From Ascochyta rabiei (taxonomy: Eukaryota > Ascomycota > Dothideomycetes > Pleosporales > Didymellaceae): DNA of 64,000 nt. The notes under the pieces were generated by a model. It was not told the DNA's origin. It ran no database searches and saw nothing but the letters and a program-made list of their open reading frames with translations. Below, one piece after another: positions 35,621-46,625 of the stretch; positions within the stretch are counted from its first letter, which is position 1; every line of letters begins with the position of its first letter. Where the stretch lies: the NCBI RefSeq assembly GCF_004011695.2, contig NC_082414.1, positions 682,001 through 746,000 on the forward strand, given 5' to 3'. A program made the position numbers and the translations under genes.

Positions 35621-35822
35621 TATAAAGAGTATATAAAGTAATTATAAGGAAGGATAGAGTTAAAGAGGATAGTAGGTGTGTTAAGGTACGTAGTGTGTAG
35701 TAACAAGACTAATTACTAGAGTATTAGTAATAACCTCTAACACCTTTATATAGTCTGGGCTAACTAGCCCTATAGTAGCTCGCCAAGACAGGCAGAGGTA
35801 CCCCTGGGCCTAGCGCCTAACA
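35621..35822 (-). repeat. LTR S7 (5' LTR of U1), 202 bp
   Basis: It reads TATAAAGAGTA..GCGCCTAACA and is followed by the duplication ACACC (35823-35827), which matches 4948-4952 on the far side of U1. Confidence 0.85.
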
Positions 35823-36250
35823 ACACCTTTATATAGTCTAGGCTGGAGTATTAACGTTTAATGTAGTATAAAGATGTTATGATTAAGGATAGTAGGTAGA
35901 AACGTACCTCTAGGCCTATTGCTTAACATTAAATAACTAAACAAACTTTATAATATTATTAAGAGCCTTTTACTAGCTACAATAGGTCTTTAAGTGTAAT
36001 ATAATAATATAGAATAATAGAAGTCTCTAATAGTTATAGATATCTGCTCTAAGGTATATAGGAGTACTAAGATATTTATATAGAGAAATGTTCTATTTCT
36101 ATAGGTCTTACATAATAGACAATTAAAAACTAACTATCTAAGCCTACTTCTCCTTATGCCTTTATACCTTTAAGTACTAGAAAGAATTAGAGTACTAACT
36201 AGGATGTAGGATAGAAACGGGATATAAAAGCACTAAATTAGAGAAAAGTC
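35823..36250. repeat. Remainder of relic LTR S0 and RIP-degraded right edge
   Basis: 35823-35846 continues the LTR sequence interrupted at 4952, then diverges. From 35847 to about 36250 the DNA is AT-rich and CA/TG-poor with no recognisable element. Composition returns to normal near 36250. Confidence 0.65.
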
Positions 36251-37594
36251 AGGTATGTTTCAGGACAGGGACCTTTGGAAGGACTGGTGCTTTACACTCT
36301 TGTTACCTTGTAGCTCGTGGTCTGCTGTTTTGTTTACTCTACTTTCAAATTTATCAGTTCACCAGATCGCCACTTTTATGCTCGTGAAGTCTGCCATACA
36401 GGTAGTTCTCAGCAGGGGAAGTAATATATATTCATTGGGTAGCGATGACCCCTTAGTGTGTTTACTAGTAAATAGCTTATAAACTAGGAACTCCGTTTCC
36501 TCAAATGAATTAACTTTTACTCAACAACTTACACTCCCGGATTTACGAATTAGGTTTGTGTAGACAAGTGGGCGCCCGAGCAAGCTATCAAGGCCGAATA
36601 AGATGAAGATGATCTTAGACAAGAACATGATTGTATTTGCTCCAACTGTGTGACGAAACACGCTCGACTGATGTACGCCATAGGGAAACCATTTTTTGAG
36701 GACAAATTTCCGAAATTATACTTTCACAGCACAAGGTTGACACGCGACTGTTTTATCGCGCAAAATCAAACATAAAGACCAGGCTCTTTACGAATCTCTG
36801 TGGTATGCAACGAAAACAATGTCGGCGGATGCGCATACTCGTAGATCATCTAATTTGACTCTGTGCTTGGCTGACTGACGTCGTGACCTACCTAACAGGT
36901 ATAGGGCATGTATCAGGAACAGCCCAGAGAAACCACATAACATGCAACATTCACACTAATCGATCATGGTGCGCGCCTCGAGAAATGCGATAATACCATT
37001 TAGCATGTAGGGAGGCCAATGTCAACTAGTGGACGATCCCCAAGTTCAGGCTTTTCGTTTGAAGATCATTTGTCGGAGGTGAGATACATTCAGGAAGATG
37101 TCCACACGATACGAGTAAGCCAAGCACCAGAGACGTGTCTCGTGACATCGCATCGCAGGACCTTTGGTACTGGTAGCGGCATTTTGCCATTTGGAAGAAC
37201 GAGACCATCTGCTGAACACCAAAGCAGCAGCTTCTGAAAATCGTAATGGAAAGTGAAAGTCTCCTCAAACCTTGGCGTAGGTATACAACTTTGTGGGCTT
37301 TGGAAACTCTCCATGGTCAGTATTTGTGTAGGTGCAAGCTGGGACATAGAGCAACAGCTTCCTTCAGTCAAGCTTGCAAATGATTGCGCAAAGAAATAGA
37401 AGTGGGGCGCACGAAGAACACAGGTGCGCACAAGGGCACGCGAGCATCACTCCTGTTATCAGCATATAGCAGAATGAGAGAGTAACTGTTACCGGTCCAT
37501 TAAGGACATTCTATCGGAACAATTCTATTAACAAATGCTCACGAGGTATAGGGCTCAGCGCTACTTACCTCGGGCTACTGCCGTACTTGGACGT
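36251..37594. other. Intergenic region, no supported gene
   Basis: Normal composition with scattered short frames (up to about 110 codons on the minus strand near 37090-37431), none resembling a known family or having clear intron structure. It includes the 3' flank of the SART1 gene. Confidence 0.5.
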
Positions 37595-39616
37595 CTATTG
37601 CAATCGCACACCGGCAGTCTTCAACTTTTTCGCCTGTTGGTCGTGAGCGCTTCCCACACCGCCTGTCCTTGTAACCTCCAACGAGCTCTCAGCCATCTTC
37701 TTCTTCTCCTGAGCGACCTTTTCAAGATGTTTTTTGGTCTTCGTGTTTCCGCTGCCCTTGCCATGAAACTGGTGACTAAGCTGCTTGAACGCCTCTTTCT
37801 GGTTCATCTGGCGTCCGTGCTCATCAACGTAGTTCAACTCGACGTTCGGCTTATACTCCTTGTTAAAGATCTCCGCTAACCTGCGACTCTCGCTGACATC
37901 GGCGTTTGTGTTCTGTTTTCGAGCCCAATCTTCACGTTCGCGTGGCGTCATGGTGTTCCAGCGTGCCGAGTTACGTTCACGTTCACGTGCGATCTTGCGC
38001 TGACGTTCAGCGTCGGCTTCGGCACGTTGCTTATCGGCGAGGAACTTCTGACGGTCGCGGTAGAGCGCGTTCTTGCTGCTTGTGTCGTTGTCAGTGGCAA
38101 CGAGGCCGCGCTGCCGTAGGAGCGCGAGAGTGGCGCCCATGCCACCGTCGACTGTCTTCTCAGCTTCGAGACCGGTGTCCGTATCTTCGACAGACTTTGC
38201 ACGGGATTGGCTGCGCTGATGTGCGTCTTCGGCTTCGGCTGCTTCAGCGTAGGATTGGTGCATGTCTATGTCGCCGTCGTTGTCGGTGAGCTGTTCAGCC
38301 TTAACGCCCTCGGAAACGTGGCTAGGTTTCCTTCGACTCTTTCTCGCCTCTTCTCTTTCGCCATCATCTGCATTTGTTCCAAGATTCTGCACAAACTCTG
38401 TTGTCTCATCAATCACGAGGCCGTCCGCATCGCCATCCTCGATCGATTCCACCATGTCAAGTGCCTGTGGCGTCGACGCCTCTTCTCGCAGCTGTCGTGC
38501 AATGTCTTCTGGACGCATTTTCTTCCGCTTCTTGAGTGCTTTCTGTCGCTGCGCAGCTAGCTTGGCCTGCAGATCATCGTCATCGATGAAAGATTCATCG
38601 AAGATAGTCTTCTTCTTGGCCTTGGGTACGGTTGTGTCCGCTCCGTCGAGCTCCATCTCCTCAGTCGGCTCTTCTGTAGGCGGGAGCATCATCTCGTCGT
38701 CATCTTCCACGCGCTCACGCTTGGCCTTCTTGGACTTCTTCTTTTTCGGCTTCTTCATTTTGATTTCGGACAGATCCAGGTAGTCATTGGCTGGCGCATC
38801 GTCCTTGAGAATGTCGAGGCTGATAGCGATCTTTTTCGGTTGCGAGGCACCTGTAATTACAGCCTGAACAGCTTCGACTGTGTGGCCTTTGCCATCCAAA
38901 GTAAATGCTTTGCCCTTTTTACCCTCAATCTCCTCATCATACTGGGCTAGAATGGTTTTGGCGTCGTGTTCGTCGTTAGGATCATATGCGCGCTTCCGTT
39001 TCTTGGAGTCCAATCGTTCTTGCAATCGTTCCCTCTCCTTCAACGCGACTGCCTCGAGCTCATCGTCATCCTCACCGTCGACTGCTGTGTCCTTGAGCAC
39101 TAGAATCTGGTCCTCGCCATCATCAAATTGATCAACTTCGTGGCCAACTTTGACGCCTGCGAGATCATTCTCTGTGTACTGCATTGCCTCGCGCGCCTGA
39201 CGCTCGCGCTCCTCGAGCTCCCTCTGCATCTGCTCAGCCTTCAGAATCTTCTTCTGGCGCTTCTTGCTGCCTTTCAGCCAGGCCATGTCATCGTCATCGT
39301 TGGCTTCGTCCGCAAGACCACTGCCTTCGAGCTTCGCTGTGCGCGCGGCCCTCTCACGTTCCTTCTTGATCGCAGCTGCGCGTTCTTCGCGCTTCTTCTT
39401 GGCTTCTTGTCCGGCGTTGAGCTTCAACCAGTTGTCATGGGCAGCAGCCTGGCGCGTATCGATGGTGCTCGCAATTTCATCAGAGGATTCGTCGTCATCC
39501 TTCGCGGCTCTGAAGGCTGGTCCGTCCGGGGTAGCATTGGCAGAGCCACCTGGAAGAGCAGGCAGACCCATGGACAGGCGGATTTTGTTGGCCTCATCGA
39601 TGCTAAGGTCCGCCAT
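37595..39616 (-). CDS. SNU66: SART-1/Snu66 family tri-snRNP splicing factor
   Basis: An intact 673-residue frame with no intron. Family hallmarks are the N-terminus (SIDEANKIRLSMGLPALPG), a highly charged Lys/Glu/Arg-rich middle with acidic clusters, and the C-terminal block ending RRLAEIFNKEYKPNVELNYV, GRQMNQKEAFKQLSHQFHG and TKTKKHLEK. SART1/Snu66 is a component of the U4/U6.U5 tri-snRNP in the nucleus and is needed for spliceosome activation. In yeast and human it binds the ubiquitin-like Hub1 through N-terminal HIND motifs, and sequence of that type (LGLPAL-like) may be represented near the N-terminus. The start at 39616 is the only one ahead of the conserved N-terminal block. The next gene upstream is also on the minus strand but 0.73 kb away, so there is no co-transcription to infer. 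Confidence 0.93.
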   Translation of the reverse strand: MADLSIDEANKIRLSMGLPALPGGSANATPDGPAFRAAKDDDESSDEIASTIDTRQAAAHDNWLKLNAGQEAKKKREERAAAIKKERERAARTAKLEGSGLADEANDDDDMAWLKGSKKRQKKILKAEQMQRELEERERQAREAMQYTENDLAGVKVGHEVDQFDDGEDQILVLKDTAVDGEDDDELEAVALKERERLQERLDSKKRKRAYDPNDEHDAKTILAQYDEEIEGKKGKAFTLDGKGHTVEAVQAVITGASQPKKIAISLDILKDDAPANDYLDLSEIKMKKPKKKKSKKAKRERVEDDDEMMLPPTEEPTEEMELDGADTTVPKAKKKTIFDESFIDDDDLQAKLAAQRQKALKKRKKMRPEDIARQLREEASTPQALDMVESIEDGDADGLVIDETTEFVQNLGTNADDGEREEARKSRRKPSHVSEGVKAEQLTDNDGDIDMHQSYAEAAEAEDAHQRSQSRAKSVEDTDTGLEAEKTVDGGMGATLALLRQRGLVATDNDTSSKNALYRDRQKFLADKQRAEADAERQRKIARERERNSARWNTMTPREREDWARKQNTNADVSESRRLAEIFNKEYKPNVELNYVDEHGRQMNQKEAFKQLSHQFHGKGSGNTKTKKHLEKVAQEKKKMAESSLEVTRTGGVGSAHDQQAKKLKTAGVRLQ

Positions 39617-40342
39617 GGTTGCGGTTTTTTTTTGACGGGATGAGCAGAGGAGGCGTGGTCAAGACGGGAGGCCTAGATGGCAAACGCAAGATGCAGCTGA
39701 AGGCACATGTAAAAGGAGGAGGTGTGTGTGCGCGGACGCCGGGAGGGAGTGCACAAAGGAGCAGTGCAGTTGAGCAGTGCAGGTGAAGGTCGAGCGGCGC
39801 ATAGATCAGCAGACTCGCTGCGCTGCTGCGCTCTTGCGCGCTTTGGTGCCAAGCCACTACTGCTAGCGTGACCGGGTCCCAGCGCGGCAGGTACAAAATA
39901 AAATTCCACGACCTGTCGACTCTGCTCTTGTAACAGCCTGTGCCAGTTTTCCTGTCCACCCCTTGGGGTGTGTTCGGTCGAGAGCTGGCAGTCCGTTCGT
40001 GACCATGGAGCCGTCTTGAGCAGTGGACGTCAATATCCGAACGACAGGCTGCAGAGCAAGTCGGCGCGTTGCTGGAAGCCTGAGTTCGCCGGAAGGTTTG
40101 AGCTCGGTGGAAGGCGCGTGCCAGGCAGACTGATTCCTGTTCCCTTTTGCTAGACCGTCGGTCCATGACGCTTGGGACAAACCCAGTTGGCTACATATCA
40201 TTCATGTGCATCGTTGCACTGCACTGCATGCTGCACACTCGACTGCCTCTCATAGTACATGTCACCGTACATACAGTACATATCATACTGTTTACCGAGC
40301 GCTCGCCGGGACAAGGTGCGTCACGGGATTGCCCACTCTGCG
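39617..40342. other. Upstream region of the SART1 gene
   Basis: Normal-composition intergenic DNA. Frames of up to 187 codons on the minus strand overlap one another and resemble no family, so they are not accepted. It probably contains the SART1 promoter and the 3' UTR of the Pth2 gene. Confidence 0.5.
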
Positions 40343-41023
40343 CTACAACAGCTTCAGATGCCCGGTGACCTGGTCAATCACACCCTTTGGCGCAGGCCCA
40401 ATGCCCAGTACTGTCGCACTGCCGCTAGCAATCTGAGTTCGACCTGCGTCATGGATGATGTGCGCGACCAGCCCCAAACTCACAGCTTGTGCCTGCAGTA
40501 TCTCGAGCTCCTCTTCGCCCTTGACCTGCAGTGCCACTTTGGCCTGGCCCATTCGTTCCCAGCGCTGCAGGAGGGTCGAGTTGGGTGCGTGTCGTAGGAA
40601 CTGCTTATAGCATGCTAATGTTGCATGTCCGCATTGCGCGCCAATCTTGCCTGAGAGGCAGTCAGTATGCAGTATACTCGGGGCCGTGGTACTTGCTGGC
40701 GTCGTGTACATACCCTTGGTCATGCCCAGATCTGTTCGCACTACCAGTACCATCTTGCATTCCTCTGTGTGGCCAGGGAACTCGGTAGGCGCCGTGTCGT
40801 CGTCGTTATCTTCGTCTTCGTCTTCGTCGTCGTCGCTGGACTTGCTGGACTCGTCGTCCGAATGTTGTGCCTTTTCACTCCTCCACTGCGGTGGCTCGGA
40901 GATTGGGCTGCCTCCAAAGAGACCCAAGGACTTTGCCATGCCGAGAAAGTAGCCAGTGATACCAGCAAGTATGGCGCACGCCACGGCAATGTTTGCCGTA
41001 GAAGGTTGCGGGCTCTCTTGCAT
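40343..41023 (-). CDS. PTH2: Peptidyl-tRNA hydrolase 2 (Pth2/Bit1 family), membrane-anchored
   Basis: Two exons, 41023-40714 and 40650-40343, encode 205 residues. The 63-nt intron (GTATGT..CTGAC..CTCAG) is a multiple of three and open. Unspliced reading would insert 21 residues into the conserved catalytic stretch, while splicing restores TKGKIGAQCGHATLACYK, the normal Pth2 core. Residues about 8-30 are a hydrophobic helix (IAVACAILAGITGYFLGMA), followed by an acidic Ser/Asp-rich linker and the Pth2 domain (KMVLVVRTDLGMTKG.., LVAHIIHDAGRTQIASGS.., VLGIGPAPKGVIDQVTGHL). The enzyme releases tRNA from peptidyl-tRNA that has dropped off ribosomes. Fungal and animal Pth2 are commonly anchored in the mitochondrial outer membrane through the N-terminal helix. 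It is divergently arranged with the bL28m gene across 335 bp. Confidence 0.93.
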   Translation of the reverse strand: MQESPQPSTANIAVACAILAGITGYFLGMAKSLGLFGGSPISEPPQWRSEKAQHSDDESSKSSDDDEDEDEDNDDDTAPTEFPGHTEECKMVLVVRTDLGMTKGMYTTPASTTAPSILHTDCLSGKIGAQCGHATLACYKQFLRHAPNSTLLQRWERMGQAKVALQVKGEEELEILQAQAVSLGLVAHIIHDAGRTQIASGSATVLGIGPAPKGVIDQVTGHLKLL

Positions 41024-41358
41024 CGTGGTTGTGCTTGAACCTGGTGGATTGCGACCTGAAGCCGTGTGAGCACGAGCAGACCAGGGCTAAGTGCGACTAT
41101 ACAATGATGTGATTACACAGTGATGTGACTATGCAGCTTGGGACTGTCGTTTTCCAGAGTAGCCCTGTTGGAGGCGAAAGGTGCGCCAGACTGCGATGGT
41201 AGTGTCAACTGCTAGCACCTCACGAAGTCAACGCGGTGAGCACAGACGTCTCCATCTCGAAATCTTTCCAGGCGGCATCGGACCTCCGTGTCGCTGCCAT
41301 TATCCACCACCGCCACATCGCCGCGGCCACCTCACTACCGCCGGTCGCCAACCTCATC
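41024..41358. promoter_or_regulatory. Divergent promoter region between PTH2 and bL28m
   Basis: 335 bp separate the two start codons. Both products relate to mitochondria or translation, so shared regulation is possible but unproven. An in-frame ATG at 41236 could extend the bL28m frame by 41 residues. Confidence 0.5.
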
Positions 41359-42846
41359 ATGCATCCCCGCTGTCAATTGCTGTCCGGGCATCTGGCTACC
41401 GTCCTCCGCAGCCCCCAAGCCGCGCAGCGATCCTTCACCACCTCTGCCTCCTTATACAACAAGAATCCCCTGCAACGGCGCAAGGGCGGCGATCTCGGCT
41501 CCCATCTGCCCAAACACGTCATTTCGCAAGACCCTCATATTCCCGACTACCCCTACGGCGACCATGCGCTCTTCAAGCAGGCCAACAGGGGCCTCTACGG
41601 CGAGCAGATGATTCAGTTCGGCAACAATGTCTCGCGCAAGACCGAGACCAAGACAAGAAGGAAGTGGACGCCCAACGTCTTGTCCAAGAGCTTGTACTCG
41701 GTCGCCCTGAAGAAGAGAATCAAGCTGCGTGTCACGTCAAATGTTATGAAAACCATCGACCGAGAGGGCGGTCTCGATGAGTACCTGCTCAAAGACAGTG
41801 TGCAGCGCATCAAAGAGCTGGGTCCTACAGGCTGGGCCTTACGATGGACCTTGATGCAGAGGCCTGCAGTCATCGATCGATTACGTGCCGAAGCTGCCGC
41901 CTTGGGGCTCGACCAGGCTACCATCGACAAGCAGTGGCCTACGCCTGAGATGCTCTCTCAAAAAAAGCATGCAGACCGAGTCTTGGCTCGCGAGCAGGCT
42001 CTTGCTGAGGCAGGAGAAATGCACGACGTCGAACAGGGCATGTGGGAGGGCGAAGAGGGTGCAGAGGACAAGGTCAACGGCACAGAAGCAACAGTCTCAG
42101 AGGCACTCGAACTTCAAGAGATAATCGCTCGCAGAAAGGCCTACGGCGAATACGTCTCGGCCGTCAAAGCTGCAGAACGTTACTTGCAAAGAGGGCTAGT
42201 TGATAGTGAAGAGGAGGGATTGAAGCTTGCCTTTGTTCGCTCCAGAGAGCGTTTTGAAGCACGACAAAAACTTGCCGCCAAGTTCACAGAGAAGACTAAG
42301 GAACTTTTCAGCGGCGAAAACCTCGCCGAGCTCAAGACTCGCTTCAAACTTCCCAAGACCATGCACATTGACCAGCTCCGCAAAATTGCATACAATCAAC
42401 ACAAACGCGCACAGATTCAGGCAGCTGGAGGCTACGAAGCATGGCAGGAAGCCAAAAGGGCTGCGAGCGCAGAGAAGGCTGCTCACAAACAGGCTATCAT
42501 TGACTCGCTTGGCGGTCCTGAGGTGCTGTTATCAAGTAGAAAGGCTAGCTACGCAAAAGCTGTTGCGGAAGCCGAGACTGCGTCGACAAATGAGGCGCTC
42601 GATGAAAAGACACGGCAGTATTACGAGCACGCAATTACCAAGGCCGACAGGGCTATCAAGGCCAAGGCTTCGGGCGGCGTCCAGGAGTACATTGAGTTGA
42701 CATTGGAGGAGATCAAGCAAGCGAGCAGTCCAGGTCTGAGCGAGCTATTTCGAAGCTCGGGTACGGAAGAGAGCGCTGGCGGTGATGCTTGGGCGGCGTT
42801 GGTCAAATCAAGCAACAAGCCAGCGGAGAGCAGGTTGAACGCCTGA
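41359..42846 (+). CDS. MRPL24: Mitochondrial large ribosomal subunit protein bL28m
   Basis: Single exon, 495 residues from ATG 41359. This start is preferred because it is followed directly by a mitochondrial presequence-like stretch, basic and hydroxylated (LSGHLATVLRSPQAAQRSFT). Residues about 60-165 form the bL28 domain (RGLYGEQMIQFGNNVSRKTE, then KTRRKWTPNVLSKSLYSVAL, then IDREGGLDEYLLK), which binds the large-subunit rRNA. The long C-terminal part is helical and charged, typical of the fungal mitochondrial form, which is far longer than the bacterial protein of about 80 residues. It ends at TGA 42844-42846. An in-frame ATG at 41236 is a less likely alternative start. Confidence 0.9.
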   Translation: MHPRCQLLSGHLATVLRSPQAAQRSFTTSASLYNKNPLQRRKGGDLGSHLPKHVISQDPHIPDYPYGDHALFKQANRGLYGEQMIQFGNNVSRKTETKTRRKWTPNVLSKSLYSVALKKRIKLRVTSNVMKTIDREGGLDEYLLKDSVQRIKELGPTGWALRWTLMQRPAVIDRLRAEAAALGLDQATIDKQWPTPEMLSQKKHADRVLAREQALAEAGEMHDVEQGMWEGEEGAEDKVNGTEATVSEALELQEIIARRKAYGEYVSAVKAAERYLQRGLVDSEEEGLKLAFVRSRERFEARQKLAAKFTEKTKELFSGENLAELKTRFKLPKTMHIDQLRKIAYNQHKRAQIQAAGGYEAWQEAKRAASAEKAAHKQAIIDSLGGPEVLLSSRKASYAKAVAEAETASTNEALDEKTRQYYEHAITKADRAIKAKASGGVQEYIELTLEEIKQASSPGLSELFRSSGTEESAGGDAWAALVKSSNKPAESRLNA

Positions 42847-44872
42847 AAGAGAAAGTATGGTGTGTAAGTGAAGTGTAAGCTTGTCTGTAAAATCACTGTT
42901 CATACTCCTTGTACTCCTACAGCATTGGATGGAGTTACAAATCGCCATGTCCACGTCATGCATTCACATTGATCTTTGTTTGTTTGTTGATGGTCTCTCC
43001 AAACCTGCTCCTGCTCTTTCTTGACGGTACAAGAAGCCTCGTTGAATTAGGCCTAGAAGACATACTGGTGCATTTGTCTCTGCAGGAACGTAGCTGAAGT
43101 CGTGTCAACATCTCAAATTAATCGTTATCACGACTCCAGTTTTGCACGGCTTCCCGTGCTACAGCCTCATTTCCCTCTTACCATTCCCCATTTTATTTCC
43201 TCAGTGACAACACCCAACGCACCCTCTCCTTTGTACTGTACGTCACCAGCATAGTCGGAAACATGGCGAGATGATCGTGTAGCTGAATGATTATTATTTT
43301 CCTCAAAGTAGTCAACCATCAGCTGCGTTTCCACTTGTCATAGTCGTGTTGACCAGCTAGTTGACACGTACCTGCAAAAGCGCGAATTTGCACTGCCAAC
43401 ACGTTCAATCGCGGATCCTCGTCTGCGTCAGTTCCCTTACTAAGCAATGAATTCTTGACTGCTGAACTCTGATCACTACGCAGCACTCGTATTCGTCTTT
43501 TGCCATGTAGTCATCGCACTAGGCGCATGGGTACCAACCCTCAAAATCTGCTATGAAGAGTGAAACTTATGGAAATGGTTCATGGAGAGAGACTGTCAAA
43601 CTGACAGATCAATAGCTTATACGCTTTGAAATTGCGTCCCAGCAGTGTACGTGTTCAAGTCTCGAAGTCAGGCACCCATCATAGTCTTTCCAGACTGCAT
43701 GCTTGCTCGGAGCCTCAATACCATAATTAAGCGCTACTGACATTGTTGACTTCATCGCTGTGGCGAAAAGGGTCCAATTGTTTTCCGCACGCCGACCAAA
43801 TCTCAGTGGTGGTTGATGAGATCTGACGATAACATCCTCATCCTCATCCTAAAAGGACACCCGCAGTCCGTCTTCAATGACAAGCACGATTCTCCAGACA
43901 GCCGAGCGAAAGCCGCCTGACACACGACGGCAACGTATGTCAAGGACTCCTGCTCATTTAGTGGTCTTGCTTGTTGTCTGTGTAGGTATAGCAAGGCCAG
44001 ATTGTTACTAGATCACACACATCGAGGGATAACATGTTAGATGTAAACAGGCGTGGCAATGAAGGGTGCCATTGTGCCCCTGTGAATGTCAATCCTCAGT
44101 GCAGTCGCGTGACATCTGAAAACCTGGCTGAGCTTCACGAGTCTAGCTACCGGAGGAGGCGATGCTCAGCCCTCCTTAGCTGTGTTGCAGACTTCATCAC
44201 AAGAGTTGTTTCATGGCAAATAATGGCGCGCACCTGTGTGGTTGAAATCGAAATCATAAAATCCTTAGCCCGGTCCAAAAAAGCCCTGTCGATGCCCGTC
44301 TCTACATGTCAAGCCCTTATGCTTTTCCCAACCCAACAATCTGCATCGCATACCGCGTCAGCGCAACCATGCCGTAATGTACAAGAAAGTGATTATATAG
44401 CCGCAACAGCAGGCAATAAGGATATGCGCACAAGATGCCCTGAACACCAACAAAAAGATGGGTGATGACAACTGATGGAAATAGCGAAAACAAGTATTCC
44501 GCCCAAAGTCAAATCACGGTTTGCGCCGTGGCAAAAGATCAAGCGTAAAATGACGAAAAGTACGGTAGAACTAAAACGCCGCACTGAACGTGATCGGGAA
44601 CGCGGTCTGGATGCCAAACAAGCAGGGGCAGGAAATCCTCTAAGGCAGGTCAGGTGTGAAACTGATAGCATGGAGCTTCTCAGCAATCTGCCAGTGGTCT
44701 AAACCTCTGAGACATCAGCCATGACATGAACTGGCCTGCCTAAGGCTCCTGGGTACGCTTTTGTAGCAGCATGGCTTGCCTTGGGTGAGGCAAGCTTGTT
44801 CGCAACCAGGACAGAGCCCCGCCAAAGCGAAACGATACACCCGTAGGAAGCTGAGAGCTATTGGGGCAAGAT
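42847..44872. other. Intergenic region, no supported gene
   Basis: About 2 kb of ordinary composition between convergent genes. The longest frame (44034-44465, plus strand, 143 codons) has no recognisable motif. No tRNA or repeat was seen by eye. Confidence 0.5.
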
Positions 44873-46577
44873 TCAATTGCCTGCCTTCATTCTCTTGCCG
44901 CCTCCTACCCGTGGACTTTGCTTGACCTTAGGCCCCTCGTCGTCCTGGTCTATCTTCACTGTACTCCGCCGTCGCTTGCCAGTGATGTTGGGTGAGGTGT
45001 TAACGCTAGCTGTGTGTGAACTCGTGCTGTGTTGCTTGACCATTGGATGCGATGCAGGGGATGGCGTGTGCATCATGTGAGGCGATCCGTTCATTGCTCC
45101 GTTGGGGAGTAGTTGGTTCGCCATGGCTGGGGACATGAACATTGGTTGGCCGGGCTGCCCCGGCCCCTGTGGGCCTCGAGCGCCGGGAGGCATATTTCCC
45201 TGCGGCTGTCCAGGAATTGGTGGCCCTTGCATCAGTGGATTTTGTTGGCCCATAGCAGCGGGTGTGTTCTGCATCATGCTATTCCAGGATTCAAGTGCTT
45301 CGCTTGGCTTCATGTTGGAGTTCTCGAGGTAATGTGTCATTAAACTTGACATATTGTTCATCGTTTCGTAGATCTGGTCCGGTCAGTGTCGATACACAGG
45401 TCGCGAATGGTGAATAATGCTGACCTCAAGATAATGCTGCAGGGCGGGAGGTATGCCAAGGTCGGTAACGCCGGTACTGAGCAGCTTGGACAGAGGTAGG
45501 TACGGTTCTTGCGGTTCGAGTGCGTTGCGCTGTTGCTGCTGTTTGTTCTTGGCTGCATTTTTGTTCATACGTGGAGATTGATTTGGGTTCATCGGGTTGG
45601 GAGATGATGGCTGTAGGAACAACTGCTCCAGGGCGCTGCGTGGAATATACTGTTGATGGCCTTGTCCTTCAAACTGCAGCCATTCCATCTTATCGGAGCC
45701 TGACCAAAACGCGGTCAACTTCCCAGTATACACGACCTGGTTGACTTGTCAGTACTGAGCTAAATGTAGTGACTGATAGAAGAACACACCTGGCATTGGT
45801 TCTCATATGTGTAGATGAATTTCGCTCGGTCGCAGGTGACTTTAGTCTCACCAGATCCGGTGTTCTCCTTGGCTCCGTCTAATGTGATCTGGATGTTCTG
45901 AATGTCCGTGTTGAAGACTGTGTAGAAATAACGTGGTAGTGCGGCGCATACGATCTCAAATTGCTTTGTGCGCTCCTTAGCAGAAGAATAAAGCACGTGA
46001 ATGAAGGACCCGCTCTCATTGAAGAACTTGTCCACAAAGCTTTGCCACAAGTTGACCGCATTGTCTTCACCACGTGACTTCGAGACTTGTTAGTCAATGT
46101 TTCTGTATAAAGAGCATTGTACTCACGGTGAACTTTCCCAACTGATCTACAAAGTTCATCAATTTCAGTGTTCCCTGCCCGCCAGACTGCGCCTGGGTCT
46201 GCTTCATCATAGCTAGAGTTCGAGCTTGCGCCTGGGCCTGTGCTTGCGACTGTGCTTGTGCTTGAGCCTGGGCTTGAGCACTCTGTGCCTGAGCTTGCTG
46301 TGCCTGAGCTTGCTGTGCCTGAGCTTGCTGTGCCATCGCAGCGTTACGCTGCTGCATTTGGCCTTGGATCTGGAGCTGCTGACCCGGTTGCTGGGGTAAA
46401 TTTGGTGGCTGAGCCGGTGCTGGTGTGTGTTGCTGAGACGGGGGGCCAGACTGTTGAGTATGTTGCTGTTGTTGCTGCTGTTGCTGTTGTTGCTGCTGTT
46501 GCTGTTGTTGCTGATGTTGCTGTTGTTGCTGCTGCTGTTGTTGTTGTTGCTGCTGCTGCTGTTGCTGTTGCTGTTGT

Positions 46578-46625
<48 letters not shown>

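Larger units (their letters stand above)
4953..35822 (-). mobile_element. U1: outermost Ty3/Gypsy-type LTR retrotransposon containing all the other insertions
   Basis: It is flanked by the 5-bp duplication ACACC (4948-4952 and 35823-35827). The 3' LTR is 4953-5154 and the 5' LTR is 35621-35822, with gag-pol reading on the minus strand. Removing the nested insertions with one target copy each (5227-12158, 13374-20670, 23060-32410) leaves 7290 bp, equal within a few bases to sister copies U2 and U3. Its coding parts survive as 32411-35560 (gag to RT/RNase H) and 21240-23059 (integrase and chromodomain). Its reverse transcriptase segment looks more diverged from U2 and U3 than these are from each other, consistent with being the oldest. 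Heavy RIP has put stops throughout, so it is not autonomous. Confidence 0.85.

Noticed and set aside
37595..39643. Long plus-strand frames opposite the SART1 gene
   Set aside because: They are shadows of the Lys/Glu-rich coding sequence of SART1. The minus-strand protein has clear family blocks.
44034..44465. 143-codon plus-strand frame between bL28m and the ptaB-like gene
   Set aside because: No motif, no intron signals and unremarkable composition; insufficient support for a gene.
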